Positions 1-6,993 of a stretch of DNA of 9,560 nt are shown piece after piece. A program made the position numbers and the translations under genes. Within the stretch, counting starts at the first letter, position 1; each line of letters begins with the position of its first letter. The stretch comes from CAYJHC01 sp964370035 (lineage in GTDB: Bacteria > Bacillota > Clostridia > Peptostreptococcales > Anaerovoracaceae), in contig CAYJGT010000060.1 of assembly GCA_964370035.1 (NCBI GenBank), positions 1-9,560 of the forward strand, given 5' to 3'. Under the pieces are notes generated by a model that had not been told where the DNA came from, searched no databases, and saw only the letters and a list, made by a program, of their open reading frames with translations.

Positions 1-454
1 CTTTATAGTTAATTGAAATTTCCATAATATTGCTCACGCTAGGTGTTTCATAAAAGAAAGTAGCTAACATTACATATGCCGCTGCGGCCCCAATTAGCCC
101 CATAGAAGCTGGTCTTAAACCATATAGGGTTCCAATTACGAACCTATTTCCACTAAATCTCTTTAGGATTTTGATTATTACCAATGCAATGATTATCGAT
201 GGTAAAATAAGTGCCACTGTTGCAATGGCCGCACCAGGAATTCCGACAACTTTATAACCAACATAAGTAGCCATGTTCACCCCTATTGGTCCTGGGGTTG
301 ATTCTGAGACAGCTAATATATCTGCTAACTCTCCAGCTGTAAACCAGCCTGTTCTAATACCTAACTCATTTAAAAAAGGTAAGGTAGCTAAGCCACCACC
401 TATTGCAAAAAGTCCAATAAGGAAAAATTCATAAAATAATTTTAATAAAATCAT
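1..454 (-). CDS. Half-size chromate-type (CHR family) transporter subunit, 3'-truncated by window edge
   Basis: The first 151 codons of a membrane protein; its 3' end lies beyond base 1. ATG at 454-452 overlaps the stop of the upstream transporter gene as ATGA, with a GGGAGG ribosome-binding site a few bases upstream. The visible part starts with a hydrophobic helix carrying the CHR motif FAIGGGLATLP (residues 16-26), then STPGPIGVNMATYVGY (52-67), the conserved PGP-N-GY block. Further hydrophobic stretches lie at about 72-97 and 108-134. This is the short (one-domain) CHR type, where two adjacent genes encode the two halves of what is one protein in long-chain ChrA. Known members of the family export chromate, but many clostridial relatives have no tested substrate, so the true substrate is open. 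Paired with the gene at 451-1005. Confidence 0.85.
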   Translation of the reverse strand, partial: MILLKLFYEFFLIGLFAIGGGLATLPFLNELGIRTGWFTAGELADILAVSESTPGPIGVNMATYVGYKVVGIPGAAIATVALILPSIIIALVIIKILKRFSGNRFVIGTLYGLRPASMGLIGAAAAYVMLATFFYETPSVSNIMEISINYK

Positions 455-1005
455 TTTTTCTTCCTCCCTTTAACCGCCGTCAAAATAACGCAAAACAGGG
501 CAACTATGATTACATATATAATTGGAGTAATGTCTATAAATAAAGAGGCAACAAACACTAGTAAGAATATGCCTAGCGTTATGGCATCAGCAATAGAGTT
601 TTTCCAAAGGTTAACAATTGCTTTGATGATCAAAACACAGACACAGGCTCTTATTGCCACAAAAGCGTCTTGTACTGATTGTAAATGGGAATATTCTGTT
701 AGCAAGGTTGCAACAATTGAAATAATAAAAAAAGAAGGAAGCACAACACCCATCGCAGCAGTTATGCCTCCTGCCTTTTTTTCTCTTTCATAACCAATAA
801 AAACCGCAATATTCGATGCAATAACTCCAGGTAAACACTGAGATATTGCAAAAAAATCAGCAAGTTGTTCTTTGGAAATCCAAGACCTCTTTTCGATTAA
901 TTCTTTTTCTAAAATTGGTAATATTGCATAGCCTCCTCCAAAAGCCATGGCTCCTATTTTTAAAAAAACTACGAATATGCTACATAAAGATTTGATTTTT
1001 TTCAT
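451..1005 (-). CDS. Half-size chromate-type (CHR family) transporter subunit
   Basis: A 184-residue membrane protein, about the length of a single CHR domain, so probably one half of a two-protein transporter with the overlapping downstream gene. It shows the family glycine motif MAFGGGYAILP (20-30) and the second block SQCLPGVIASNIAVFIGY (55-72). In that block the usual Pro-Gly-Pro is Pro-Gly-Val; the partner subunit keeps PGP. Hydrophobic segments are visible at about 8-30, 83-103, 117-134 and 141-178, and the protein ends in a basic tail (GRKKK). ATG at 1005 lies 3 bases after the stop of the lipoprotein gene. No strong ribosome-binding site is seen, which suggests translational coupling. 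The family exports chromate and possibly other oxyanions; the substrate here cannot be read from sequence. Confidence 0.85.
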   Translation of the reverse strand: MKKIKSLCSIFVVFLKIGAMAFGGGYAILPILEKELIEKRSWISKEQLADFFAISQCLPGVIASNIAVFIGYEREKKAGGITAAMGVVLPSFFIISIVATLLTEYSHLQSVQDAFVAIRACVCVLIIKAIVNLWKNSIADAITLGIFLLVFVASLFIDITPIIYVIIVALFCVILTAVKGRKKK

Positions 1006-1008
1006 TTA

Positions 1009-1407
1009 TTATTCAGCAACTTTCGAAAGAGTATATTCAATACCATTATAACTAAAACTTAAAGTATTTTCGCCTTCAGCGACAAAATTAACTTTCAGTC
1101 CCATTTCATCTGTAACTTCTAAGCCACCCTCGACTTCAACCCAAGATATATTTCCCGGTAATCCAATTATTGTTAAGGTACCTATTCCTCCTACAGTTTC
1201 ATCAGCCTGCTCTTCGGTTATAAGTTCTAATTCTACATCTAGCTCATTATCATAAATTTCTGTTTTATCTACTCCATCTACTGCAATACTTTTAGTTTCC
1301 CAAATTCCTTCGTATTGGCTTGTTTCTCCACAACCTATAAGTCCAACCATCGTTCCAATAAGAAATGCGAATATCAATACTTTCTTCAGTTTATTTGCGT
1401 TTTTCAT
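1009..1407 (-). CDS. Small hypothetical lipoprotein
   Basis: A 132-residue protein that I do not recognise as a named family. It has a clear lipoprotein signal peptide: basic start (KNANKLKK), hydrophobic core (residues 10-24) and lipobox LIGC with the lipidated Cys at residue 26. The mature part, about 107 residues, is acidic and looks beta-rich. It begins YEGIWETKSIAVDGV, a pattern often seen at the first strand of lipocalin-like Firmicute lipoproteins; that resemblance is only suggestive. Cleavage by signal peptidase II would leave it anchored on the outer face of the membrane. ATG at 1407 follows an AGGAG site 6 bases upstream and a good promoter at 1444-1472. The two transporter genes follow almost without a gap, so the three probably form one transcript. 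Function unknown. Confidence 0.8.
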   Translation of the reverse strand: MKNANKLKKVLIFAFLIGTMVGLIGCGETSQYEGIWETKSIAVDGVDKTEIYDNELDVELELITEEQADETVGGIGTLTIIGLPGNISWVEVEGGLEVTDEMGLKVNFVAEGENTLSFSYNGIEYTLSKVAE

Positions 1408-1737
1408 CTGTTTCTCCTATAAAATAAATTTTCAACCACTTACATTCTACCACAATAATGCATTACTTTCAAACAGTCAACATCCGTCAAACCGTGCCAA
1501 TAACATCCGCCAGGCTATGCCGACTTATTGTGTTAATTGTAAAGTTTTGAAAAATATGTTTTAAATTGCTATGATTCAATAATTTCTCGCCCACTACTTT
1601 ATATATATTTATATTTATGCAGACCTATGTATTTTGCCATAGGCATTTGCCAGTATTCTGGTAGTGCTTGGTAATACTATTTTATCTTTAATTCTTTGAC
1701 AATTTAAAATTGTTCCTAAATGAAGTTTTCTTCTTAT
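1408..1737. other. Non-coding gap between the aro operon and the lipoprotein unit
   Basis: 330 bases with no credible gene on either strand. It holds the promoter described at 1444-1472, a locally GC-rich patch at about 1481-1525 (25 of 45 bases G or C) and several weak dyads: ACAATTT/AAATTGT at 1699-1713, CCTATG/CATAGG at 1624-1643 and AGTATT/AATACT at 1652-1678. None of these is followed by a T-tract on the minus strand, so no clear Rho-independent terminator for the aro operon could be identified. Read-through from aroQ into the lipoprotein gene cannot be excluded. Confidence 0.6.
1444..1472 (-). promoter_or_regulatory. Sigma-A-type promoter for the lipoprotein-transporter unit
   Basis: On the minus strand, a -35 box TTGAAA (1472-1467), a 17-base spacer and an extended -10 TGGTAGAAT (hexamer TAGAAT, 1449-1444) precede the lipoprotein start by about 37 bases. 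Each hexamer differs from consensus at one base, and spacing is ideal. Two TTGAC direct repeats at a 10-base period (1490-1486 and 1480-1476) sit 3 bases upstream of the -35 box, where an activator could bind. Confidence 0.6.
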
Positions 1738-2163
1738 TTATATATTGATTAATTTCTCTATTGCTTTTATGTATCCTTTAATTCCTTCCCCTACAATAGT
1801 TGTTTTACATGCAGATTTAATGTAGGATTTTTTCCTGAAATCCTCTCTATTGGAGATATCCGAAATATGCACCTCAATGGTCGGAATATTTACTGCTTTA
1901 AGAGCATCATGGATACCTATACTCGTATGGGTATAAGCCGCTGGGTTAATTACAATTCCATCAACTTCTCCATAAGCTTCTTGAATTTTATCAATTATAT
2001 ATCCTTCATGATTTGATTGAAAAATCTCAACTTCTATAGAATTTTCTTCACAAAATTCCTTAACTAATGAAACTAAATCTTCATAAGTTTCCCTGCCATA
2101 AATTTTTGGTTCTCGGATTCCTAGCATATTTATATTAGGCCCATTAATAACTAAAATTTTCAT
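1738..2163 (-). CDS. aroQ: 3-dehydroquinate dehydratase, type II
   Basis: Dehydrates 3-dehydroquinate to 3-dehydroshikimate, the third step of the shikimate pathway, in the cytoplasm. At 141 residues it has the usual type II length; the family forms dodecamers. Family blocks in order: GPNINMLGIREPKIYG (8-23), with the catalytic Tyr22 and the nearby Arg17; QSNHEGYIID (49-58); INPAAYTHTS (72-81), with Asn73; and IEVHISDISNREDFR (96-110), with the catalytic His99 and Arg110. The ATG at 2163 is chosen because the conserved N-terminus begins there and AAGGAGG lies just upstream, although the 3-base spacing is short. An in-frame TTG at 2220 would add 19 residues without family support. It is the last gene of the operon, 74 bases after aroE/K. 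Confidence 0.95.
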   Translation of the reverse strand: MKILVINGPNINMLGIREPKIYGRETYEDLVSLVKEFCEENSIEVEIFQSNHEGYIIDKIQEAYGEVDGIVINPAAYTHTSIGIHDALKAVNIPTIEVHISDISNREDFRKKSYIKSACKTTIVGEGIKGYIKAIEKLINI

Positions 2164-2237
2164 ATTCCTCCTTAATTTTTCACTCAGTATTAGCGACAGC
2201 ACTATGTGCTTTCCTAACAAGAGTTATTTTGCTTCTT

Positions 2238-3440
2238 TTACAACTGTAAAAATCCCCTTATCCTTTCCACTGCATCACATACAGTCTTTGAATTTAAAAC
2301 TTTTACGTCCCCCATCTCTTCATAAATCAATTTTCTTTCTTCAAATAATTCTCCTAGGTTCTGGGACAATGGCCTATTTTTTCTGTCTAAGCGTTCTAAG
2401 TCCCTATAAATATATATTATCCTACCATTCTGTTTCAACGCAACTCTGTTTTCTTCTCGAATTATACTCCCCCCACCAGTAGCAATTACTTGTCCACCTT
2501 TTTTTGAAAATGAAGAAATAATCTTGCTTTCTATTTCTCTAAAGATAGATTCCCCTTCTTCCTTTATTATCTCTTGTGGAGTTCTTCCCTCTGCCTTCGA
2601 TATTTCCAAATCTGTATCAACAAATTTCAAACCAAGACCTTTTGCAAGGCTTTTCCCGATAGTTGTTTTTCCTGAGCCTGGCATTCCGATAAGGATAATA
2701 TTTGAAAATAATCTAGTGCAATAGTTTATTGCTGATTCAAGCCTATTTTCACTTTTCACATTAAAGAAGAGATTATTTGCGTAAATAGCCTGTGCTACCA
2801 ACATAGGCAACCCACCTGCTGTAATTACATCATCTCGCTGTAAAAGAAAATTAGTTTTTAACGGGTTATATATTACATCTACAGCGGCTTTTAATTTAAA
2901 AAAAGGCAAAGAATCTAGAGGAGACTCTAAATTTTTAGGGTACATTCCTACTGGCGTAGTGTTTACTATTATTTCAGCATCATAATGTTTATTAATATTC
3001 TGGTATGAGTTTTCTCCATTTCTAGAAATATTGATTACTTCCCTAGCACCTTCTTCTTCCGCAACCACTCTTGCAGTCTTAGCAGTTCCACCAGTCCCTA
3101 AAATGATAACCTTTTTATCATAAAAGGTTATGCCTTGCCTTCTTGTAGATTCTAGAAAGCCGAAATAATCTGTATTATATCCATAAAGAACTCCTTCTCT
3201 ATTTATGATTGTATTTACAGCTCCAATTTTTTCAGCCTGAGGAGATAATTTGCAATACTTCACTACCAATTCTTTATAAGGGATGGTAACATTTATTCCT
3301 TTAAACTCTTTTCGTAGTAAAAATTCATCTAAATCCTCTGGAGAAATTTCTTTTATTTCATAGTCTGAATTTCCAAGAAAGTTATGTATTTCTTTAGAAT
3401 AGCTATGCTTTAATGTTTTTCCGACTAACCCATAAATCAT
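2238..3440 (-). CDS. aroE/aroK: Bifunctional shikimate dehydrogenase / shikimate kinase (AroE-AroK fusion)
   Basis: A 400-residue fusion catalysing two successive steps: NADPH reduction of 3-dehydroshikimate, then ATP phosphorylation of shikimate. The AroE part (about 1-245) has the shikimate-binding HSYSKEIHN, catalytic Lys56 in NVTIPYK, Asp91 in GYNTDYFGF, the NADP loop GTGGTAK (115-121), NTTPVGMYP and GGLPMLVAQA. The AroK part (about 247-400) has Walker A GMPGSGKT (252-259), Asp277 in FVDTD, Arg301 in IFREIE, GGG (322-324), RPLS of the lid (356-359) and Arg369. Almost no linker separates the domains, yet both motif sets are complete. ATG at 3440 is chosen because it overlaps the pheA stop as ATGA, a coupling arrangement; a TTG at 3449 would add three residues. 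Seen: both domains in one frame. Inferred: both are active. Confidence 0.94.
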   Translation of the reverse strand: MIYGLVGKTLKHSYSKEIHNFLGNSDYEIKEISPEDLDEFLLRKEFKGINVTIPYKELVVKYCKLSPQAEKIGAVNTIINREGVLYGYNTDYFGFLESTRRQGITFYDKKVIILGTGGTAKTARVVAEEEGAREVINISRNGENSYQNINKHYDAEIIVNTTPVGMYPKNLESPLDSLPFFKLKAAVDVIYNPLKTNFLLQRDDVITAGGLPMLVAQAIYANNLFFNVKSENRLESAINYCTRLFSNIILIGMPGSGKTTIGKSLAKGLGLKFVDTDLEISKAEGRTPQEIIKEEGESIFREIESKIISSFSKKGGQVIATGGGSIIREENRVALKQNGRIIYIYRDLERLDRKNRPLSQNLGELFEERKLIYEEMGDVKVLNSKTVCDAVERIRGFLQL

Positions 3441-4582
3441 AGTTCCCAATAGCTCCCTAAATAACTAAACATATCCGAACTTTGTTCTACCTGCGTTAAT
3501 AATCTTCTAGATTCCGCATCACAGATATCTCCATCAAAATCAATGTAAAACATAAACTCAAAATCCATTGCAGGAATAGGACGGCTCTCTAGTTTAGATA
3601 CATTTATTCCTACGGAAGTAAACTTAGATAAAATAGAATATAAAGCTCCTGGGCTATGTGGAAGGGTGAACATTAAGCTAATTTTATTTGACCCTTTATA
3701 GATTTCCCCTTCTTTTCCTATACAAATAAATCTTGTGTAGTTATTATGACTATTTTGAATATTATCATCTATCATTTCAAGCCCATATAACTTTGCACAG
3801 TCTTGACTTGCTATAGCTGCTACAGTTTTATCCTCTATGTTTGCAACAAATTCTGCTGCAGTTGCTGTATTATCATACTCAACCACCTTTATTTTAGGAT
3901 TTCTTTCTAAAAACTCACTACACTGGCCTATAGCTTGCGGATGGGAGTATATAGTTTTAATATCTTGAATCTTTGTCCCTTTTTTCGCCAATAATGTATG
4001 CGTTATTTTGACTTTTACACTTCTTACAATCTTAAAATTATGCTTTTTCATTAAGTCATAAACTTCAGTTACAGAACCGTGTAAATTATTTTCAATTGGA
4101 AGCATACCATATTTACAGAGCCCAGACTCTACAGCCTTAAAAATCGCATCAAAATTATCCATATACATAATGTCTGGAACTGAAAAAATCTTCTTACAAG
4201 CAGTCATTGAATTAGATCCCTTGATACCTTGACAAGCTACTGTAGCTCTTTTAGGGAAGTTGTCCTTTGCATTTGCTAAAGTCTTTTCAACTTCTTTTTC
4301 AACTTGGCTTTTTCCAACTATGCATATCTCCTGGTACGACTTAGATACTGCAAATAGCGTATTATATAGTAGCTTCATATATTCAACCATTTCATCTGGA
4401 ATACCTCTAGTTACATTTGCTAATATTTCTCCCTCTCTTCCACTATCTAAAATGGTCAACTTGTTTTCTTCTTTAAATTTAGCCACCTGACGGGCAACTT
4501 CCATTCTCTCTAAAAACAAAGTTGCTATTTGACTATCGATGTCATCTATTCTTTTTCTCGATTCAACTAATACTTTTTCCAT
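3437..4582 (-). CDS. pheA: Bifunctional chorismate mutase / prephenate dehydratase (P-protein)
   Basis: Converts chorismate to prephenate and then to phenylpyruvate, committing carbon to phenylalanine. At 381 residues it is the size of E. coli PheA. The AroQ-class mutase domain (about 1-90) retains residues aligning with the E. coli active site: Arg9, Arg26, Lys37, Asp46, Arg49 and Glu50. The dehydratase domain (about 112-290) has LPIENNLHGSV (161-171), IYSHPQAIGQC (211-221), DNTATAAEF and the catalytic Thr-Arg-Phe motif (283-285). A C-terminal ACT domain (about 300-378) has GALYSIL (312-318) and ESRP (332-335), the pair that binds phenylalanine in E. coli PheA, so feedback inhibition by Phe is expected. 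ATG at 4582 has AAGGAGG 4 bases upstream. A 194-base gap separates it from aroC; its stop overlaps aroE/K. Confidence 0.96.
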   Translation of the reverse strand: MEKVLVESRKRIDDIDSQIATLFLERMEVARQVAKFKEENKLTILDSGREGEILANVTRGIPDEMVEYMKLLYNTLFAVSKSYQEICIVGKSQVEKEVEKTLANAKDNFPKRATVACQGIKGSNSMTACKKIFSVPDIMYMDNFDAIFKAVESGLCKYGMLPIENNLHGSVTEVYDLMKKHNFKIVRSVKVKITHTLLAKKGTKIQDIKTIYSHPQAIGQCSEFLERNPKIKVVEYDNTATAAEFVANIEDKTVAAIASQDCAKLYGLEMIDDNIQNSHNNYTRFICIGKEGEIYKGSNKISLMFTLPHSPGALYSILSKFTSVGINVSKLESRPIPAMDFEFMFYIDFDGDICDAESRRLLTQVEQSSDMFSYLGSYWEL

Positions 4583-4699
4583 GCTTCCTCCTTGTTTATA
4601 CTCTTAACTTTTTTACACTTATTTCTCTTAGCTTGCGCTATATTTGCTTTTATTCATTTTCTCAAATATTTATCAATTACAAAACTATTTATTCAGCAT

Positions 4700-4728
4700 T
4701 TTCGCAAAGCAAGCACTGCAAAGCGAAA
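4700..4728 (-). repeat. Symmetric hairpin between aroC and pheA
   Basis: TTTCGC and GCGAAA form an outer 6-bp stem; a symmetric TTT/TTT internal loop (minus strand) and an inner GCA/TGC stem follow. The whole lies about 118 bases upstream of the pheA start. It is not followed by a T-tract. Role unknown; it could be an RNA structure or a DNA dyad. Confidence 0.4.
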
Positions 4729-4741
4729 CCCTTACTAATCC

Positions 4742-4768
4742 TATATATTAGACGAAGTCCAATATATA
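4742..4768 (-). repeat. 12-bp intercistronic hairpin after aroC
   Basis: On the minus strand TATATATTGGAC pairs with GTCTAATATATA around a TTC loop: 12 pairs, one of them G-U, starting about 9 bases after the aroC stop. No T-tract follows, so it is more likely an mRNA-stabilising or processing element than a terminator. The G-U pair is continuous only in the minus-strand transcript (A/C mismatch on the other), consistent with a function in this mRNA. Confidence 0.5.
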
Positions 4769-4776
4769 TAATCTTA

Positions 4777-5844
4777 TCATCCTTTATTAATTAATAAATC
4801 TGTAATTGCAATTGCTGCTGCTGCTTCAACACAAGGCACTACTCTTGGAACAATGCAAGGGTCATGTCTACCTTCAATAATAAGTGTTTCATTTAGCTTA
4901 TCTTTAAGATTTACAGAATCTTGTTCTTGAAAGATGGATGGCGTTGGCTTTATTGCTACTCTAAAAATAACAGGCATACCCGTAGAAATTCCACCTAGAA
5001 TGCCCCCTGCATTATTGGTCATTATCTCCACCCGTCCATTATTGTAAGTATATGCATCGTTATGAGAACTACCTTTCATCTTGCAAGCTTCGAAGCCAGC
5101 CCCAAATTCAATTCCTTTCACTGCAGGAATTCCAAATACTGCAGAAGAAACTCTATTTTCGATGCCATCAAACATAGGATTTCCTACGCCTATTGGTAAT
5201 CCTTTTATTGCGCATTCTACACTTCCACCAATTGAATCTTTATCTTCAGCACAACTCAATATTTCATTTATCATTAATTCCTTCTTTTTCGTATTTAACA
5301 ACGGAAATTCATTATCCAAAAATTCTAAAGTTACTTCTGTAGGATTATACCTATCATCTTCTACATCACCTATAGAGAGAATATGCGCTCCAATTTCTAT
5401 TCCTTTTTCCTCAAGAATTTGCTTACAGACAGCTCCTGCAAAGCACAATGGCAATGTCAGTCTACCAGAAAAATGTCCCCCTCCCCTAATATCATTGGCC
5501 CCTTCATACTTTATATGAGCTACATAGTCAGCATGGGAAGGTCTTGGAACATCTGCAAGCTTAGAATAGTCCTTGCTCTTTTTATTATTATTTTCAAATA
5601 TTGCCGTTAAAGGTGCACCGCAAGTCCTATTATTCACCAGTCCACTAATTATCTTTGGTACATCTGCTTCTTTTCTTGGCGTCGAATAATTCTTACCGCC
5701 CTGCCTTCTATTTAGAAACGTCTGTATTCTATCTATATCAATTAAGAAATTAGCAGGCAATCCATCAATTACTACACCTATATTGTCTGAATGAGACTGA
5801 CCAAATATTTGAATTTTTATATTATTTCCAAAACTACACGACAT
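4777..5844 (-). CDS. aroC: Chorismate synthase
   Basis: Removes phosphate and the C6 hydrogen from EPSP to give chorismate, using reduced FMN as cofactor; it is the last shared step of aromatic biosynthesis. At 355 residues it has normal length. Signatures: GQSHSDNIGVVIDGLPAN (15-32), RPSHADY (101-107), RGGGHFSGRLT (120-130), GGILGGISTGMPVIFRVA (280-297) with KPTPSI following, and GRHDPCIVPR (325-334). The two histidines of the active site are kept (His18, His104). The first signature reads GQSHS instead of the common GESHG; the GGGHFSGR version of the FMN-loop motif is, from memory, typical of clostridial enzymes. The ATG at 5844 has AGGAGGT 7 bases upstream; an in-frame GTG at 5853 overlaps that site and is rejected. 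It overlaps the end of aroA by 11 bases. Confidence 0.95.
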   Translation of the reverse strand: MSCSFGNNIKIQIFGQSHSDNIGVVIDGLPANFLIDIDRIQTFLNRRQGGKNYSTPRKEADVPKIISGLVNNRTCGAPLTAIFENNNKKSKDYSKLADVPRPSHADYVAHIKYEGANDIRGGGHFSGRLTLPLCFAGAVCKQILEEKGIEIGAHILSIGDVEDDRYNPTEVTLEFLDNEFPLLNTKKKELMINEILSCAEDKDSIGGSVECAIKGLPIGVGNPMFDGIENRVSSAVFGIPAVKGIEFGAGFEACKMKGSSHNDAYTYNNGRVEIMTNNAGGILGGISTGMPVIFRVAIKPTPSIFQEQDSVNLKDKLNETLIIEGRHDPCIVPRVVPCVEAAAAIAITDLLINKG

Positions 5845-6991
5845 ATATTTCACCTCCTAAATTTTTATAGTCTTCAAAAAAAGTTCCATATGACTTATTT
5901 ACTGCTTCACAATTTTTTATAGTTACTGGACTTTTACAAAAAATTGCTCCAATAGAGGCTGCCATTACAATTCTATGATCATTATAACTGTCAACTACGC
6001 CTCCTCTTAATTTACTTGGGTAAATTACCATTTGATTATCTCCTGCCTCTATTTTTCCCCCTAAAGCTTCAATCATTTTGCAAACGCTTTCAATCCTATC
6101 ACTTTCTTTTACCCTAAGCCTATTAATATTTTTAATTTTTGTAGGCTTTTTCTTTTGCGTTGAGTATATTGCTAATGAAGGTACTAAATCAGGAATCTCT
6201 TTCCCATCTATTTCATCATCCTCGCATATATCTATAAATAGCCTGTCCTTTTGCGCTGACTTAGGATTCAATCCTAAAGGCATTATTCCAGCACAAATCC
6301 AATAAGATGCATTTGACCAATCTCCCTCTACAACTATTTCTTTTGGTGAAATATACTGTTGATTTCCTTTAACGTTATACCCGCTATTTATTTTAAATAA
6401 TTCCAAAACCTCTAAGGTTATATCTATATAGCCAGTTGACTCTAGCTCTGTAGTAAGATTTATTTCACTATCACCTTCTAAAAGAGGAAGCGCATACATA
6501 AGGCCTGATATATATTGACTACTTTCATTTCCCGCAATAGAAAAAGTTCCTGGCTTAAGCAGTCCTTTATATGATATTGGTAATTCATATCCATCAAAAG
6601 TTACATTGCCTTGTTCCATTGCCTTGCATAAAGTCCTAAAAGGCCTTTTCCTCAGTGATCCTTTACCATATAAAGTCCCTTCTGCTGCTACTGCACTCAT
6701 AATAGGTAAAATAAGTCTTCCTGTTGTTCCGCTTTCATTACAATTAACTTTCGGATTATCTGATAGCTTTCCAGGTTTAACTATTACTCCCCCTTCTATG
6801 TGTACTACTTCTGCACCCAACTCTTTTATAGCCTCTATTGTAGCCATTATATCTGAAGAAATATGATTAAGTCTAACAAGTGTGTCATCCTTGCAAAGGG
6901 CTGCAGCTAACAAAATTCTATGTGCAAAAGATTTAGAACTGATAGCTTCTATACTGCCATCAAGTTTCTTTGGTATTATTTTAATTTCCAC
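5834..6991 (-). CDS. aroA: 3-phosphoshikimate 1-carboxyvinyltransferase (EPSP synthase)
   Basis: Transfers the enolpyruvyl group of PEP to shikimate-3-phosphate, giving EPSP. At 385 residues it is shorter than the usual 420-440, but every core motif is present: SKSFAHR (19-25, Lys20 and Arg25), ESGTTGR (86-92), ESSQY with Gln159, STGYID, DWSNASY (224-230), catalytic Asp268 in PDLVPSLA, RLRVKESDR (291-299) and NDHRIVMAA (338-346), with Lys366 near the end. The loop after SGTT departs from the NAGTAMRP of the E. coli-type enzyme. The start is GTG at 6991, 2 bases after the aroB stop, with GGGAG 7 bases upstream inside the aroB end; this frame begins directly with the conserved N-terminal strand. 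Cytoplasmic monomer. The 3' end overlaps aroC by 11 bases. Confidence 0.95.
   Translation of the reverse strand: MEIKIIPKKLDGSIEAISSKSFAHRILLAAALCKDDTLVRLNHISSDIMATIEAIKELGAEVVHIEGGVIVKPGKLSDNPKVNCNESGTTGRLILPIMSAVAAEGTLYGKGSLRKRPFRTLCKAMEQGNVTFDGYELPISYKGLLKPGTFSIAGNESSQYISGLMYALPLLEGDSEINLTTELESTGYIDITLEVLELFKINSGYNVKGNQQYISPKEIVVEGDWSNASYWICAGIMPLGLNPKSAQKDRLFIDICEDDEIDGKEIPDLVPSLAIYSTQKKKPTKIKNINRLRVKESDRIESVCKMIEALGGKIEAGDNQMVIYPSKLRGGVVDSYNDHRIVMAASIGAIFCKSPVTIKNCEAVNKSYGTFFEDYKNLGGEIYVV
5852..5858 (-). promoter_or_regulatory. Ribosome-binding site that fixes the aroC start
   Basis: AGGAGGT on the minus strand ends 7 bases before the ATG at 5844. The in-frame GTG at 5853 lies inside this Shine-Dalgarno sequence, so initiation at the ATG is far more likely. 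Confidence 0.8.
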
Positions 6992-6993
6992 CC

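Larger units (their letters stand above)
4583..4776 (-). other. Structured spacer between aroC and pheA
   Basis: This is the longest gap inside the operon. Read as minus-strand RNA it contains two hairpins (listed separately at 4742-4768 and 4700-4728) and a small TAGC-GCAA-GCTA hairpin with a GNRA-type loop (4629-4640). None is followed by a U-tract, so termination is not supported. A weak promoter-like TTGATA with an A/T-rich -10 region may lie about 65-95 bases before pheA, but the match is poor. No gene is evident. Confidence 0.45.

Noticed and set aside
1699..1713. Dyad ACAATTT/AAATTGT as terminator of the aro operon
   Set aside because: The stem is short and AT-only apart from one pair, and no T-run follows on the minus strand.
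2164..2220. TTG start of aroQ adding 19 residues
   Set aside because: The extension has no family similarity; the ATG at 2163 begins the conserved N-terminus and has AAGGAGG just upstream.
3441..3449. TTG start of aroE/K adding three residues
   Set aside because: The ATG at 3440 forms an ATGA overlap with the pheA stop, the usual coupling arrangement, and begins the conserved MIYGLVG strand.
5081..5518. 145-codon plus-strand reading frame inside aroC
   Set aside because: It is antisense to a fully conserved chorismate synthase and has no start signal or domain of its own.
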